64,000 nucleotides of DNA, from the NCBI GenBank assembly GCA_900316675.1, contig ONDR01000010.1, positions 1 to 64,000 on the forward strand, written 5' to 3'. Numbering within the stretch: the stretch's first letter is position 1; the number at the start of each line of letters is the position of its first letter. The notes below the pieces were generated by a model. The model searched no databases, was not told the origin of the DNA, and was given only the letters and a program-made list of their open reading frames with translations. The translations under genes and the position numbers were made by a program. Shown one piece after another: positions 49,213 through 58,256 of the stretch. The DNA comes from an uncultured Bacteroidales bacterium (lineage in GTDB: Bacteria > Bacteroidota > Bacteroidia > Bacteroidales > UBA932).

Positions 49213-51011
49213 TATCAAAAATGACAAAATACTCCTTCATTCTCCTGAGCGGAGATAAGGACAGTTTCGTTGACAGACTTGGAGACCTTGGTCTGGTGGA
49301 TATCGTACGCTCTACAAAACCTGTTGACGAAGCATCTGCAAAACTTGCAGGAGAGATAGATCTTGTAAATGGCCTTATCCAGGGCCTGAACAAGATTGAA
49401 ATTCCGGAAGGCACAGAGCCCATCCCCTACCAGAAGGAGGGCAAAGATGCCGTCCGGCTCGCAGGCGCCACGCTGATGCGTTACTCAGAGGCAGAATCCA
49501 AGGTAAAAGCCCTGCAGCAGGAAGCCGAAGACCTTCGCGTCTGGGGTTCCTTCAACACTGAGACCATACAGAAGCTGGCAGAGGCCGGCATACCCATCCA
49601 CTTCCACAGGCTTAGCGAAAAGCAATTCCAGCCGCAGTGGGAGAAAGATTTCGCGCTCTCTGTTATTAATCGCACCAAGGCTGCTGTTTACTTTGTAGTT
49701 GCAGGCGAAGATTCCCTTCCGGGAGAGATTCCGGCCCCGTCAGGAGACCACCACGCCCTTAAGGCCCGACTCGCAGAGGAAGAAAAGAACCTTCGCGTCA
49801 TGGAGGGCAGGATTGCAGCACTTAAAATGCGAATGCCGGAATTTGAGGAAAGTCTGCGTAACGCCTTATCACGACTTGACCTCTACCTTGCCGGCGTAAG
49901 CGCAACTCCTGCGGCAGAAGACACCATCGTCACGATGGTTGGCTACGCCCCTGAGCAGTACGACGCGGCAGTTACCGCCGCCCTTGAAGAAGCCGGAGTA
50001 TTCTACCTTAAGGAAGCCGCCGCAGTAGAGGACAGACCTCCTATCCACCTGAAGAACAATAAGTTTACAAAGATGTTCACCGTCCTTACGGACATGTACG
50101 GCCGCCCGCAGTACAACGGCTTCGACCCTACCCCGTACATCTCTGTATTCTTCATGCTGTTCTTTGCCTTCTGCATGGGAGACGCTGGATACGGCCTGGT
50201 TCTCACAGGTGTGGGCCTGCTGCTTCGCAAAGCGAAGGGCGCCGCATCCTTTGCTCCGCTTGTTACCGTTCTTGGCGTGGCCACTACGGTAATAGGCTTC
50301 TTGTTCCACACCTTCTTCTCAATAGACATCGCACAGTGGGAATGCATGGCCCCGTTCCAAAGCATCTTCCTGCCGTCCCAGATAGCCGGCTACGACGGAA
50401 CAATGGTTCTGGCCATACTGGTGGGTATTTTCCACATCTGCCTGGCGCTGGTCGTAAAGACAATCTATGCCACCAAGAATAATGGTTTCCTTGGTTCCCT
50501 TGGCACCTGGGGCTGGACGCTGCTCATTGTAGGAAGCGTGGTTGTAGGAGGCTTTGCCCTGCTTGGCGTAATCGATGCCGCCCTTACAAAGTGGATACTC
50601 ATCGCCCTTGGCATACTGTCAGCCATTGGCATTTTCTTCCTGAACGATCTTCACCGCAACCCTATGGTAAACTTTGGTGCGGGTCTTTGGGAGACATACA
50701 ACACTGCCACCGGACTTCTGGGCGATGTACTCAGCTACCTTCGTCTGTACGCCCTTGGACTTGCCGGCGCAAAACTGGGCTTTGCCTTCAACGAGCTTGG
50801 AGCCAAGGTCCTTGGCGACGGAGCCGCTGCAAACTGGATATTCTTTATCCTGATCATCATAATTGGCCATACACTAAACGTAGCGATGGCAGCTTTGGGT
50901 GCCTTTGTACATCCTCTGCGTCTTAACTTCCTGGAGTTCTTCAAGAATTCCAGCTATGAGGGCGGAGCCAGGATCTACGACCCTGTAAAGAAGGTAAAAC
51001 AAAATGATTAA
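49209..51011 (+). CDS. V/A-type ATP synthase subunit I
   Basis: The 600-residue protein has a cytoplasmic N-terminal half (about 1-300, with coiled-coil parts) and seven to eight membrane helices after PTPYISVFFMLFFAFCMGDAGYGL. The helix AGFLGDVLSYLRLYALGLA-like stretch (about 505-525) carries the essential Arg of the half-channels, seen as LSYLRLYALGL. It is the stator for ion flow. Length is close to the usual 630-660. Confidence 0.93.
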   Translation: MISKMTKYSFILLSGDKDSFVDRLGDLGLVDIVRSTKPVDEASAKLAGEIDLVNGLIQGLNKIEIPEGTEPIPYQKEGKDAVRLAGATLMRYSEAESKVKALQQEAEDLRVWGSFNTETIQKLAEAGIPIHFHRLSEKQFQPQWEKDFALSVINRTKAAVYFVVAGEDSLPGEIPAPSGDHHALKARLAEEEKNLRVMEGRIAALKMRMPEFEESLRNALSRLDLYLAGVSATPAAEDTIVTMVGYAPEQYDAAVTAALEEAGVFYLKEAAAVEDRPPIHLKNNKFTKMFTVLTDMYGRPQYNGFDPTPYISVFFMLFFAFCMGDAGYGLVLTGVGLLLRKAKGAASFAPLVTVLGVATTVIGFLFHTFFSIDIAQWECMAPFQSIFLPSQIAGYDGTMVLAILVGIFHICLALVVKTIYATKNNGFLGSLGTWGWTLLIVGSVVVGGFALLGVIDAALTKWILIALGILSAIGIFFLNDLHRNPMVNFGAGLWETYNTATGLLGDVLSYLRLYALGLAGAKLGFAFNELGAKVLGDGAAANWIFFILIIIIGHTLNVAMAALGAFVHPLRLNFLEFFKNSSYEGGARIYDPVKKVKQND

Positions 51012-51019
51012 TAATATAA

Positions 51020-51463
<444 letters not shown>

Positions 51464-51467
51464 TACT

Positions 51468-52769
51468 ATGATGCGACTCAGATTTACTATTGTGTGCCTG
51501 CTGCTCCTTTCCTGGACGGCAGGCGCACAAACTACAAGGGAGGAGCTACTCTCTCACATTGATCTGGCAGCCGCCAATTACGCCAACTATCCGGTACCGA
51601 CCGGTCATATCACCCCTGCCCCGGAAGGCTACGAGCCTTTCTATATAAGCCATTACGGCCGCCACGGAGCAAGGTATCTTACCAGCGACAAGCACTACAA
51701 ACGCATTTGTCAGCAACTGGATACGGCCAAGACTCTGGGCCTTCTTACAGAATACGGAAAGAGTGTCCGCCATCGCATCAAGATTGCTGCGGCAAACGCA
51801 AAGAACCGCGCAGGAGAGCTTACAAACCTGGGTGCAAGGCAGCACAAGGCCATCGCGCGAAGGATGTTCGACAATTACACATCGCTGATGAGCCAGCCTC
51901 TTAGCGTTGTGGCAAATTCTTCGGACTCAAGGCGCGTAATGCTTAGCATGGCAAACTTCTGCAACGAGCTTAAGTCCCTGAACCCGTCGTTTCAGTTCTC
52001 AATGGACGCCAGCCAGCACGACCTTTACTACATCAAGTCCAACAAGAACATCGTAGTGCCGGAGTCAGACACAGACGGAGAGCTGTACAACAAGCTCAAA
52101 AAGTTCAAGCGTAAAATGCTTAGCGGAGAGCCCCAGCTGCAGGCTATTTTCACCGATCCCGAACGCGCAAAGACCTTCATCGACCAGTACACTTTTGCCG
52201 ACGACCTTTACAATATTGCCTCCGACATGTACTGCCTGCCGGAACTGAAAATCAGCTTTGACGACGTCTTTGGAGAGGACGGCATGATTGACGGTTTCCG
52301 TGCCTACAATGCCAGCTGGTGCATCTGGGAAGGCCTTATGCCCGGCTCTAAGAAGAGTTATTACAGGATCTACCCCTTGCTCCAGAACTTCCTTGACGAG
52401 GCTTCGGAGCTAATCGCTTCCGGAAAGAACGGCCTGCGTCTTCGCTTCGGCCACGACAGCATTGTGCTGCCCTTTGCCTATGTGCTTGGCTTCCAGGAGG
52501 CAACCGGCGCCACGGACGATCTTGAGAACCTGCACCATCGCTTCTCAATCATCCGCCTTATCCCCATGGCGGCTAATATTCAGCTGGTCTTCTTTCGCAA
52601 GGCCGGTTCTGACGACATTCTGGTCAAGTTCATGATGAACGAAAACGAGACTTCAATTCCCATCAAGACAGATTGCTATCCTTTTTATCATTGGTCCGAC
52701 GTCGAGCCATACTACCGCAACATGCTTAAAGAGGCAAACATCGTTTATAAAACCCCGGAAAAGAAATGA
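51468..52769 (+). CDS. Histidine acid phosphatase, exported (first of two)
   Basis: The 433-residue protein has a signal peptide (about 1-20, ending AGAQ) and histidine phosphatase motifs: HYGRHGARYLT with phospho-acceptor His66 and FGHDS (His329-Asp330) with the acid Asp. Branch 2 members include phytases and multiple inositol polyphosphate phosphatase. Here the third motif is HD rather than the HAE of inositol polyphosphate phosphatases, and RHGARYL lacks the usual Pro. Substrate is unknown. It is a close paralogue of the next gene and starts 4 bp after subunit K. The start is a doubled ATG at 51468. Confidence 0.85.
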   Translation: MMRLRFTIVCLLLLSWTAGAQTTREELLSHIDLAAANYANYPVPTGHITPAPEGYEPFYISHYGRHGARYLTSDKHYKRICQQLDTAKTLGLLTEYGKSVRHRIKIAAANAKNRAGELTNLGARQHKAIARRMFDNYTSLMSQPLSVVANSSDSRRVMLSMANFCNELKSLNPSFQFSMDASQHDLYYIKSNKNIVVPESDTDGELYNKLKKFKRKMLSGEPQLQAIFTDPERAKTFIDQYTFADDLYNIASDMYCLPELKISFDDVFGEDGMIDGFRAYNASWCIWEGLMPGSKKSYYRIYPLLQNFLDEASELIASGKNGLRLRFGHDSIVLPFAYVLGFQEATGATDDLENLHHRFSIIRLIPMAANIQLVFFRKAGSDDILVKFMMNENETSIPIKTDCYPFYHWSDVEPYYRNMLKEANIVYKTPEKK

Positions 52770-54025
52770 AGACCAGAATAATAATAGCAACGCTGCTCCT
52801 TATTTCCTTTGGGGCATCGGCACAGACCACTAAGAAGGAGCTTTTCAAGGACACAAACCGCCTGGGAGCTAATTATTTAGCCTACCCGGGCCCCACACAG
52901 AAGGCCCTTACACCTGCACCGGAGGGCTATGAGCCCTTCTATATCAGCCACTTCGGCCGTCACGGTTCCAGATACATGACAGAGAACGATTACTACATTC
53001 TTGCCATAAACAAACTGGATTCTGCGGCACAGTTCGGCATTCTTTCGCAAAAAGGTGCGAAGGTGCTTGAGACCCTGAAAAAGGGTTATGACAATGCTTA
53101 CAAACGCGACGGAGACCTTACCGCCCTTGGCGGCCTTCAGCACCGCCAGATTGCGCATCGCATGTACGACCGCTTCCCTTCCCTGCTGTCTCAGCCTCTG
53201 AAAGTGGATGCCAAATCTTCTACAGTCGGCCGCTGCATGATAAGCATGTTCAACTTCTGCAATGAGTTGCAGGGCCTGAACCCGACTCTTGACATCCGCA
53301 TGGATGCCAGCAAGAGCGACTGGAAATACATTGTGCATAATGACGACGTAAAGCCCAAGAAGACAGAACTTACCAAGGAATTGTCCGATAAGGTGGAAGC
53401 TATCACGGAAAGAATGAGCACCAAGCGCTATATGAAGAGCCTGTTTACTGACCTGGCAAAGGCAGAGGAATTCATTGACGGTTATAAGCTTGCCGAGGCT
53501 TTGTACAATATTGCATCCGATCTTCAGAACGTTCCGGAACAGGGCCTGTCCCTGGCGGATGTTTTCACAAAAGAGGAGTTGTTCTGCATTTGGCAGTTCT
53601 ATAATGCCGGCTGGCTGCTGGAATGCGGCCTGATCCCTGGTTCTACGCCCAAATACGAGCATCAGAGACTGATTCGCGACAGCATTGAGACTATTGCCTG
53701 CAAGGTGATCCGGGGCGGCAAGCCAACACTTAGCCTTCGCTTCAGCCACGATGGTTCCATTCTTCCGCTTACATACCTTATGGGTATAAAAGAGGCCATG
53801 GGTGGCACCCAGGACATTAAGAACCTGTATAAGCACATTTCTATTGACAAGCTTATTCCGATGGCGGCCAACCTTCAGCTTGTGTTCTACCGTAAGGATG
53901 GATCCGACGATATTCTTGTCAAGTTCCTGCTGAACGAGAACGAGACTTCCATTCCCGCCGTTAAGACAGACGTGGCTCCCTACTACCACTGGGAGGACGT
54001 TAAAGCTTACTGGAAGACACGATAA
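52766..54025 (+). CDS. Histidine acid phosphatase, exported (second of two)
   Basis: The 419-residue paralogue of the preceding gene shares its layout residue for residue near the N-terminus (APEGYEPFYISHFGRHGSRY, His66) and has FSHDGS (His328-Asp329). Long shared blocks (SKAGLE-like region, DDILVKFLLNENETSIP) show a tandem duplication. Signal peptide about 1-20. The ATGA overlap at 52766 couples the two. Different specificity pockets may widen the substrate range. It is followed by a REP-like palindrome and a terminator. Confidence 0.85.
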   Translation: MKTRIIIATLLLISFGASAQTTKKELFKDTNRLGANYLAYPGPTQKALTPAPEGYEPFYISHFGRHGSRYMTENDYYILAINKLDSAAQFGILSQKGAKVLETLKKGYDNAYKRDGDLTALGGLQHRQIAHRMYDRFPSLLSQPLKVDAKSSTVGRCMISMFNFCNELQGLNPTLDIRMDASKSDWKYIVHNDDVKPKKTELTKELSDKVEAITERMSTKRYMKSLFTDLAKAEEFIDGYKLAEALYNIASDLQNVPEQGLSLADVFTKEELFCIWQFYNAGWLLECGLIPGSTPKYEHQRLIRDSIETIACKVIRGGKPTLSLRFSHDGSILPLTYLMGIKEAMGGTQDIKNLYKHISIDKLIPMAANLQLVFYRKDGSDDILVKFLLNENETSIPAVKTDVAPYYHWEDVKAYWKTR

Positions 54026-54030
54026 CAGTC

Positions 54031-54052
54031 ATTCCCGGCCCAGACCGGGAAT
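54031..54052. repeat. REP-like palindrome after the acid phosphatase pair
   Basis: ATTCCCGG and CCGGGAAT enclose CCCAGA, with GTC before and CTCCC after. Layout and flanks match the copy at 24244-24265 (ATGCCCGG/CCGGGCAT around CCACGA), pointing to one repeat family. Confidence 0.75.
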
Positions 54053-54063
54053 CTCCCTCGCCC

Positions 54064-54110
54064 AAAAGTAAAGTGGTCCGGAAACTTACGCTCCGGACCA
54101 CATTTCTTTT
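54064..54110. terminator. Bidirectional terminator between convergent genes
   Basis: GTGGTCCGG (54073-54081) pairs with CCGGACCAC (54093-54101), flanked by AAAAGTAAA and TTTCTTTT, so it works on both strands. Confidence 0.85.
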
Positions 54111-54124
54111 GGGGCTTGTCTGGC

Positions 54125-54775
54125 TTACTTCAGAAGTTCTTCCATACTATCTATAATGAAATCTGCACCGGCCTCCTCCAGGTCTTTGCGTGAGCCGTTG
54201 CCCCAGGTAACGCCACAGGTACTTGCCCCGGCGCTGGAACCCATAAGAATATCAACAGCCATATCGCCCACCACAAGAGTCTCTTCGGCACTGAAACCCT
54301 TGGCTGCAAGGGTTTTAAGCACAGGTTCTGGCTTTGGCTTTGCTTCAACAACATCGTCCGCTCCAATAAGGTATGAGATGTAGTCCGATATCCCCATATT
54401 ATGCGTAAGCTCTACAAGTGAAGCCCTGGAGCGCGAAGACGCGATGGTAAGCGTATAACCTTGTTTGCTGAGTTCCGCCAGAGTCTCAATTACTCCGGGG
54501 AAAGCGTCCGGCTTTATATTCTGAAGATTCTCTTTGAAGATACGCCTGTAAGTGTCCGCGCAAATGGTGTAACGTTCCTCTGAAAGGCCGGGGAACAGTA
54601 TTTTAAAACCCTCTGCCAGCGGAACGCCGATGGTAGAGGCACATTCCGCTTCATTACGGTTTGGCAGATTCAATTCTTTGATTGTCATCTGCATAGTCAT
54701 AATGATATTCCGTCTGGTATCCCCAAGCGTTCCGTCAAAGTCAAAGATAATAAGCTTGATTCCTTTAGTTTTCAT
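54125..54775 (-). CDS. HAD family hydrolase, phosphoglycolate phosphatase-like
   Basis: The 216-residue protein shows all HAD motifs: FDFDGTLGDT (nucleophile and acid Asp), TIASSRSRA (motif II), KPKPEP (motif III Lys) and VVGDMAVDILMGSSAG (motif IV). The helical cap of about 70 residues fits the phosphoglycolate phosphatase (Gph) subgroup; the substrate is not proven. I start at MKTKGIKLIIFD (54775), because the longer frame to 54829 would overlap the upstream gene end and adds no conserved residues. Confidence 0.85.
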   Translation of the reverse strand: MKTKGIKLIIFDFDGTLGDTRRNIIMTMQMTIKELNLPNRNEAECASTIGVPLAEGFKILFPGLSEERYTICADTYRRIFKENLQNIKPDAFPGVIETLAELSKQGYTLTIASSRSRASLVELTHNMGISDYISYLIGADDVVEAKPKPEPVLKTLAAKGFSAEETLVVGDMAVDILMGSSAGASTCGVTWGNGSRKDLEEAGADFIIDSMEELLK

Positions 54776-54801
54776 GGATGTCAATCCTAATACCATGACT
54801 A

Positions 54802-55311
54802 TTAACGATTCACTGCTGAAGGAGTCCAATGATTGAAGAAACTGAGGACCTTCTTTTTATCGTAGCCACTACCACCATCTTCAAGATAGGAAGAATCCTG
54901 GATGTGAACCACCTTTCCATTCTGGTCAAGAACCACAAAAACCGGATAACCGAAACGGTCGCAACCGCCAAGACGCTTTAACATCTTCTGAGCCACCTCC
55001 TTAACCTTGGGATCCTTATTCCTGGGCTCGTAATTCACGTGAATGTAAACAAAATTGTCGTCGATAATCTTGGTAAGATCGGCGTCCTTGGAAACAAAAT
55101 CCGCGAAGCGCAGGCACCAGATGCACCAGTTGCCGCCAACCTGGCAAAGCACGAATTTCCCGTCCGCCTTTGCCTTTACCAAGGCCTTGTCAATCTGCTC
55201 CATCGGATTGATGGAAGTATCATAAACCTTCTTCAATTGGGTCTGTGCACCGGCGCTGAAAGCCAGAAGGATGGCTGCAGCTGCAGCCATTATGGATAGT
55301 TTCATTTTCAT
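54802..55311 (-). CDS. Exported thioredoxin-family protein
   Basis: The 169-residue protein has a signal peptide (about 1-22, SAGAQ) and a thioredoxin-like fold with the redox pair Cys63-x-x-Cys66 in NWCIWC. The cis-Pro region FGYPVFVVLD is present. It probably forms or reduces disulfides in the periplasm; thioredoxin_7/DsbD-gamma-like is the closest type. It directly follows the Na/Pi gene (the stop and start share a base). Confidence 0.82.
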   Translation of the reverse strand: MKMKLSIMAAAAAILLAFSAGAQTQLKKVYDTSINPMEQIDKALVKAKADGKFVLCQVGGNWCIWCLRFADFVSKDADLTKIIDDNFVYIHVNYEPRNKDPKVKEVAQKMLKRLGGCDRFGYPVFVVLDQNGKVVHIQDSSYLEDGGSGYDKKKVLSFFNHWTPSAVNR

Positions 55312-56999
55312 TATGCCTGTATCTCGTGAAGTTTACTGCCAACCCTAGCCTCAACAACATTGACGATATAGTCACCGGTCTGCTCGCATTCCTCAATAAG
55401 GTCGTTCAGAACCGTACCAAGTTCGTAACTGTATGTCTGATTGTCCAGATTGGCGATATTCTGCTTTTTAAGGGAATTTCTAAGGTCGTTAATCCGCTGC
55501 TCTATGCCGGCAGTCGCATTGATGTTGATTTCTTCAAGGCGGCCGCTAAGGACGATATTCATCTGGGTCAGGGCCTCATCGATAAGCTCGTACATCTGAA
55601 GTATACCGTGGTTAATCTCGTCATTGAACCAAAGCTTATGGTCGCGTTTGCGGCGCATGATACGGGCCAGGCTGAAGCAGCTGTCGCCAACGGACTCCAG
55701 CTCCCCTATCTCACGCATCATTGAACGGATCTTAAGTTTGGTTTCATCAGACAAGTGGGCGGAACCGACGTCTCCAAGGTACTTGCCAATCTCGTTCTCC
55801 ATCTTGTCGCTGACATCCTCACCCTTCTTGATACGCTCGAAGAGCTTCTCAAAGGGCTGGTCTTCCTGAGTAGCATAAAGATCACGCACCAGGCTGAAGA
55901 GACGCTGGGTCTGTTCTCCGAAGGAAACAATCTCTTTCTGTGCCTGAAGTACGGAAATTTCCGGGGTCTTCATGATACCGCCGCGAATAAACTGCAGGCG
56001 GAATTCATCCTCTTCTTCTGACTGCTTCTTCTTGATGAACTTGCAAACCAGCTTTTCTATCTGCGGAATGAACCAGATAAGGATGGATGTATTAATAAGG
56101 TTGAAGCAGGTATGGAAGGCTGCCAGTGCGAATGAAAGCTTGGTAGGATCCTGCTCCGATGCAGTAGGATCCAGGTCAACCAGACCGCAAACCATCCTTA
56201 CAAAGGGGAAGAAGAAAATAAGCACCCAAATAACGCCGAAGACGTTGAACAGAAGGTGCGCCATAGCCGTACGGCGGGCCTGGGTATTGGCATTCAGGGC
56301 GGCCAGATTGGCTGTTACGGTAGTACCGATGTTTTCACCCATTACCAAAGCAATGCCCTGATAGATGGTAATCGCACCCGTAGCACAAAGAACCATCGTT
56401 ATAGCCATAAGGGCTGCGGAACTCTGCACCAGCGCCGTCAGGACGGTACCTATAAGCAGGAATAGCAATATGGTAACGTAATTTGTCTTGAAACTTGCAA
56501 AGAAGTCCACAACGGCCGGATTGCTGGCCAGGTCCATCTCTACGCCCGTGGTCTTAAGCATGCCCAGGGCAAAGAGCAGGAAACTGAGTCCGAAGAGGAA
56601 GTCTCCTATGTAGCGATGCTTGCCCAGTTGGATAAGGATGATACCTATAAGGAAGGCTGGCCAGACCAGATTTGCGATGTTGAAGGAGAAGCCGGCAGAC
56701 ATGATCCAGGCGCTCATTGTGGTACCGATGTTGGCACCCATAATGATCGATATGGCCTGAGTCAGCGTCAGCAGGGCCGCATTCACGAACGACACCGTCA
56801 TTACGGTTGTCGCAGCGGATGATTGCACGGCCACGGTAACCAGAGCACCTGTTGCTACGCCAGAGAATCGGTTGGATGTCATTGCACCCAACAAATGTCG
56901 AAGCTGAGGGCCGGCCATCTTCTGCAAAGCCTCGCTCATCACCTTCATTCCGTAAATAAGAAGGGCGATGGAGCCCAGAAGTTTCAAAACAATTAGCAT
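55311..56999 (-). CDS. Na/Pi cotransporter family protein with PhoU-like tail
   Basis: The 562-residue protein has an inverted-repeat transporter part (about 1-320) with the two QSS motifs of type II Na/Pi symporters: VQSSAATTVMTV (about residue 60) and VQSSAALMAITM (about 190). The cytoplasmic tail (about 350-540) is a PhoU-like helical domain with GDSCFSLARIMRR. It may import phosphate with Na+, or export it; the direction is debated in bacteria. Together with the phosphatases and the likely Na+ V/A-ATPase it suggests a linked phosphate supply. Confidence 0.9.
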   Translation of the reverse strand: MLIVLKLLGSIALLIYGMKVMSEALQKMAGPQLRHLLGAMTSNRFSGVATGALVTVAVQSSAATTVMTVSFVNAALLTLTQAISIIMGANIGTTMSAWIMSAGFSFNIANLVWPAFLIGIILIQLGKHRYIGDFLFGLSFLLFALGMLKTTGVEMDLASNPAVVDFFASFKTNYVTILLFLLIGTVLTALVQSSAALMAITMVLCATGAITIYQGIALVMGENIGTTVTANLAALNANTQARRTAMAHLLFNVFGVIWVLIFFFPFVRMVCGLVDLDPTASEQDPTKLSFALAAFHTCFNLINTSILIWFIPQIEKLVCKFIKKKQSEEEDEFRLQFIRGGIMKTPEISVLQAQKEIVSFGEQTQRLFSLVRDLYATQEDQPFEKLFERIKKGEDVSDKMENEIGKYLGDVGSAHLSDETKLKIRSMMREIGELESVGDSCFSLARIMRRKRDHKLWFNDEINHGILQMYELIDEALTQMNIVLSGRLEEININATAGIEQRINDLRNSLKKQNIANLDNQTYSYELGTVLNDLIEECEQTGDYIVNVVEARVGSKLHEIQA

Positions 57000-57046
57000 A
57001 TTCGGGTAATTTGCTGCAAATATAATAAATATATTTCTACAGACTA

Positions 57047-58183
57047 TTACTTACAAAAATGGTTGTACATTCTGGTGAGGGTGCCGTTGATGATGTTCTG
57101 GTCACCTTCGCCGTCCACCTTGCAGCCACTGCTTATCATGACAAGGCCGTAGCTGCGGTCCGGAGCAAAGTACATGGCACTGCGAAGTCCGTATGCGCCT
57201 CCGGTGTGGCCTACGAGCGTTACGCCGGGGATGCGGTCATCCACGATACCAATTGCAAGGCCGTAATGCTCTTCGTCTGAACGAGGAGTCTGCATTGACT
57301 GTGAATGCTCTTTTGTAATGAGCGTAACACCGTCCGGAGAAGTACCGTAGCCCATGTGCATCATCATGTATTTGGCAAGGTCGCAGGCAGAAATCTTCAT
57401 ACCGCCGGTAGGTGAAAATACGGGAGTATCGTAACCGAATCGGTAATTGTCGATGCGGTCGCGGCGGGGAGCATAAGCCTCTGCCTGCTCTACCATCTTA
57501 TCCTGCTTAGCGTCGTAATTGTAAAGCTTGACAAAGCGGGACGTATCAAGGGAATCTACACAATAGCCGCCATACAGTCCAAGGGGTTCAAGGACATGAT
57601 GCACTACATATTGGTCGAACCTTTCACCAGACAGTTTCTCTATGAAGGTGCCCACCATATTGTAGTTCAGGTTGCAGTACTCGTAGCCTTCGCCGGGAGC
57701 GTAGTCGTTATAGCATTTTGCCCAGTTGGGATTTGCATCGGGATTGATGACGTCAAGGGTAAAGTAGCCCTGGCTGTCATTGAGACTGGATGTATGGGAC
57801 ATCAAAAGCTCAAGGGTGATGACTTTGTCCGGGAACTTAGGGTTGCGCACGGGGAAACCGGCCAGGTCGCTGACATCGGTATCAAGGCTTACAAGGCCTT
57901 TTTCTACCAGTTGCAGCATTGAAACTGCGCTGAAAGACTTGGAAATAGAGGCAATCCTGAACAGCGAATTATCCTGTACAGGCTCCTGGGTTTCAATGTC
58001 TTTAACACCGAAGTTCGCATGGTAAACAATCTTGTTGTCCTTTACCACTGCTACGGCAAGTCCCACATTGCCCATCTGCTGGCGATATGCCTCGATGTCT
58101 TTAACAAAGGCTTCCTCTGCGTTTTCTCCGCATGAAAGTGTCATGGCAGCAACTGCTGCAAGAACAAAGAATCTGAGTTTCAT
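57047..58183 (-). CDS. Class C beta-lactamase-fold serine hydrolase lipoprotein
   Basis: The 378-residue protein has a lipobox (TLSC, Cys18) and the class C/penicillin-binding fold. Ser79-Ile-Ser-Lys82 (SISK) is the nucleophile motif, YCN in GYEYCNLNYN the second and HTGG in VGHTGGAYG the third. Such proteins in Bacteroidetes are mostly esterases or D-peptidases; a role against antibiotics is not implied. It has its own divergent promoter. Confidence 0.88.
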   Translation of the reverse strand: MKLRFFVLAAVAAMTLSCGENAEEAFVKDIEAYRQQMGNVGLAVAVVKDNKIVYHANFGVKDIETQEPVQDNSLFRIASISKSFSAVSMLQLVEKGLVSLDTDVSDLAGFPVRNPKFPDKVITLELLMSHTSSLNDSQGYFTLDVINPDANPNWAKCYNDYAPGEGYEYCNLNYNMVGTFIEKLSGERFDQYVVHHVLEPLGLYGGYCVDSLDTSRFVKLYNYDAKQDKMVEQAEAYAPRRDRIDNYRFGYDTPVFSPTGGMKISACDLAKYMMMHMGYGTSPDGVTLITKEHSQSMQTPRSDEEHYGLAIGIVDDRIPGVTLVGHTGGAYGLRSAMYFAPDRSYGLVMISSGCKVDGEGDQNIINGTLTRMYNHFCK

Positions 58184-58215
58184 ATTTTGAAAAAAGTTTT
58201 AGTGCAAAGTCCTTA

Positions 58216-58223
58216 CAAAAATA
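58216..58223 (-). promoter_or_regulatory. Promoter -7 box of the serine hydrolase gene
   Basis: Minus-strand reading gives TATTTTTG, a full TAnnTTTG match, 32 bp before the start codon. No clear -33 box. Confidence 0.5.
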
Positions 58224-58256
58224 GCAAATTATTTCAAGAATAGCTAACTTAGCGGT

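Noticed and set aside
57047-58183. Antibiotic-inactivating class C beta-lactamase
   Set aside because: Motifs fit the broad serine hydrolase fold, but it is a lipoprotein, its motif III is HTGG instead of KTG, and the context is not resistance-related.
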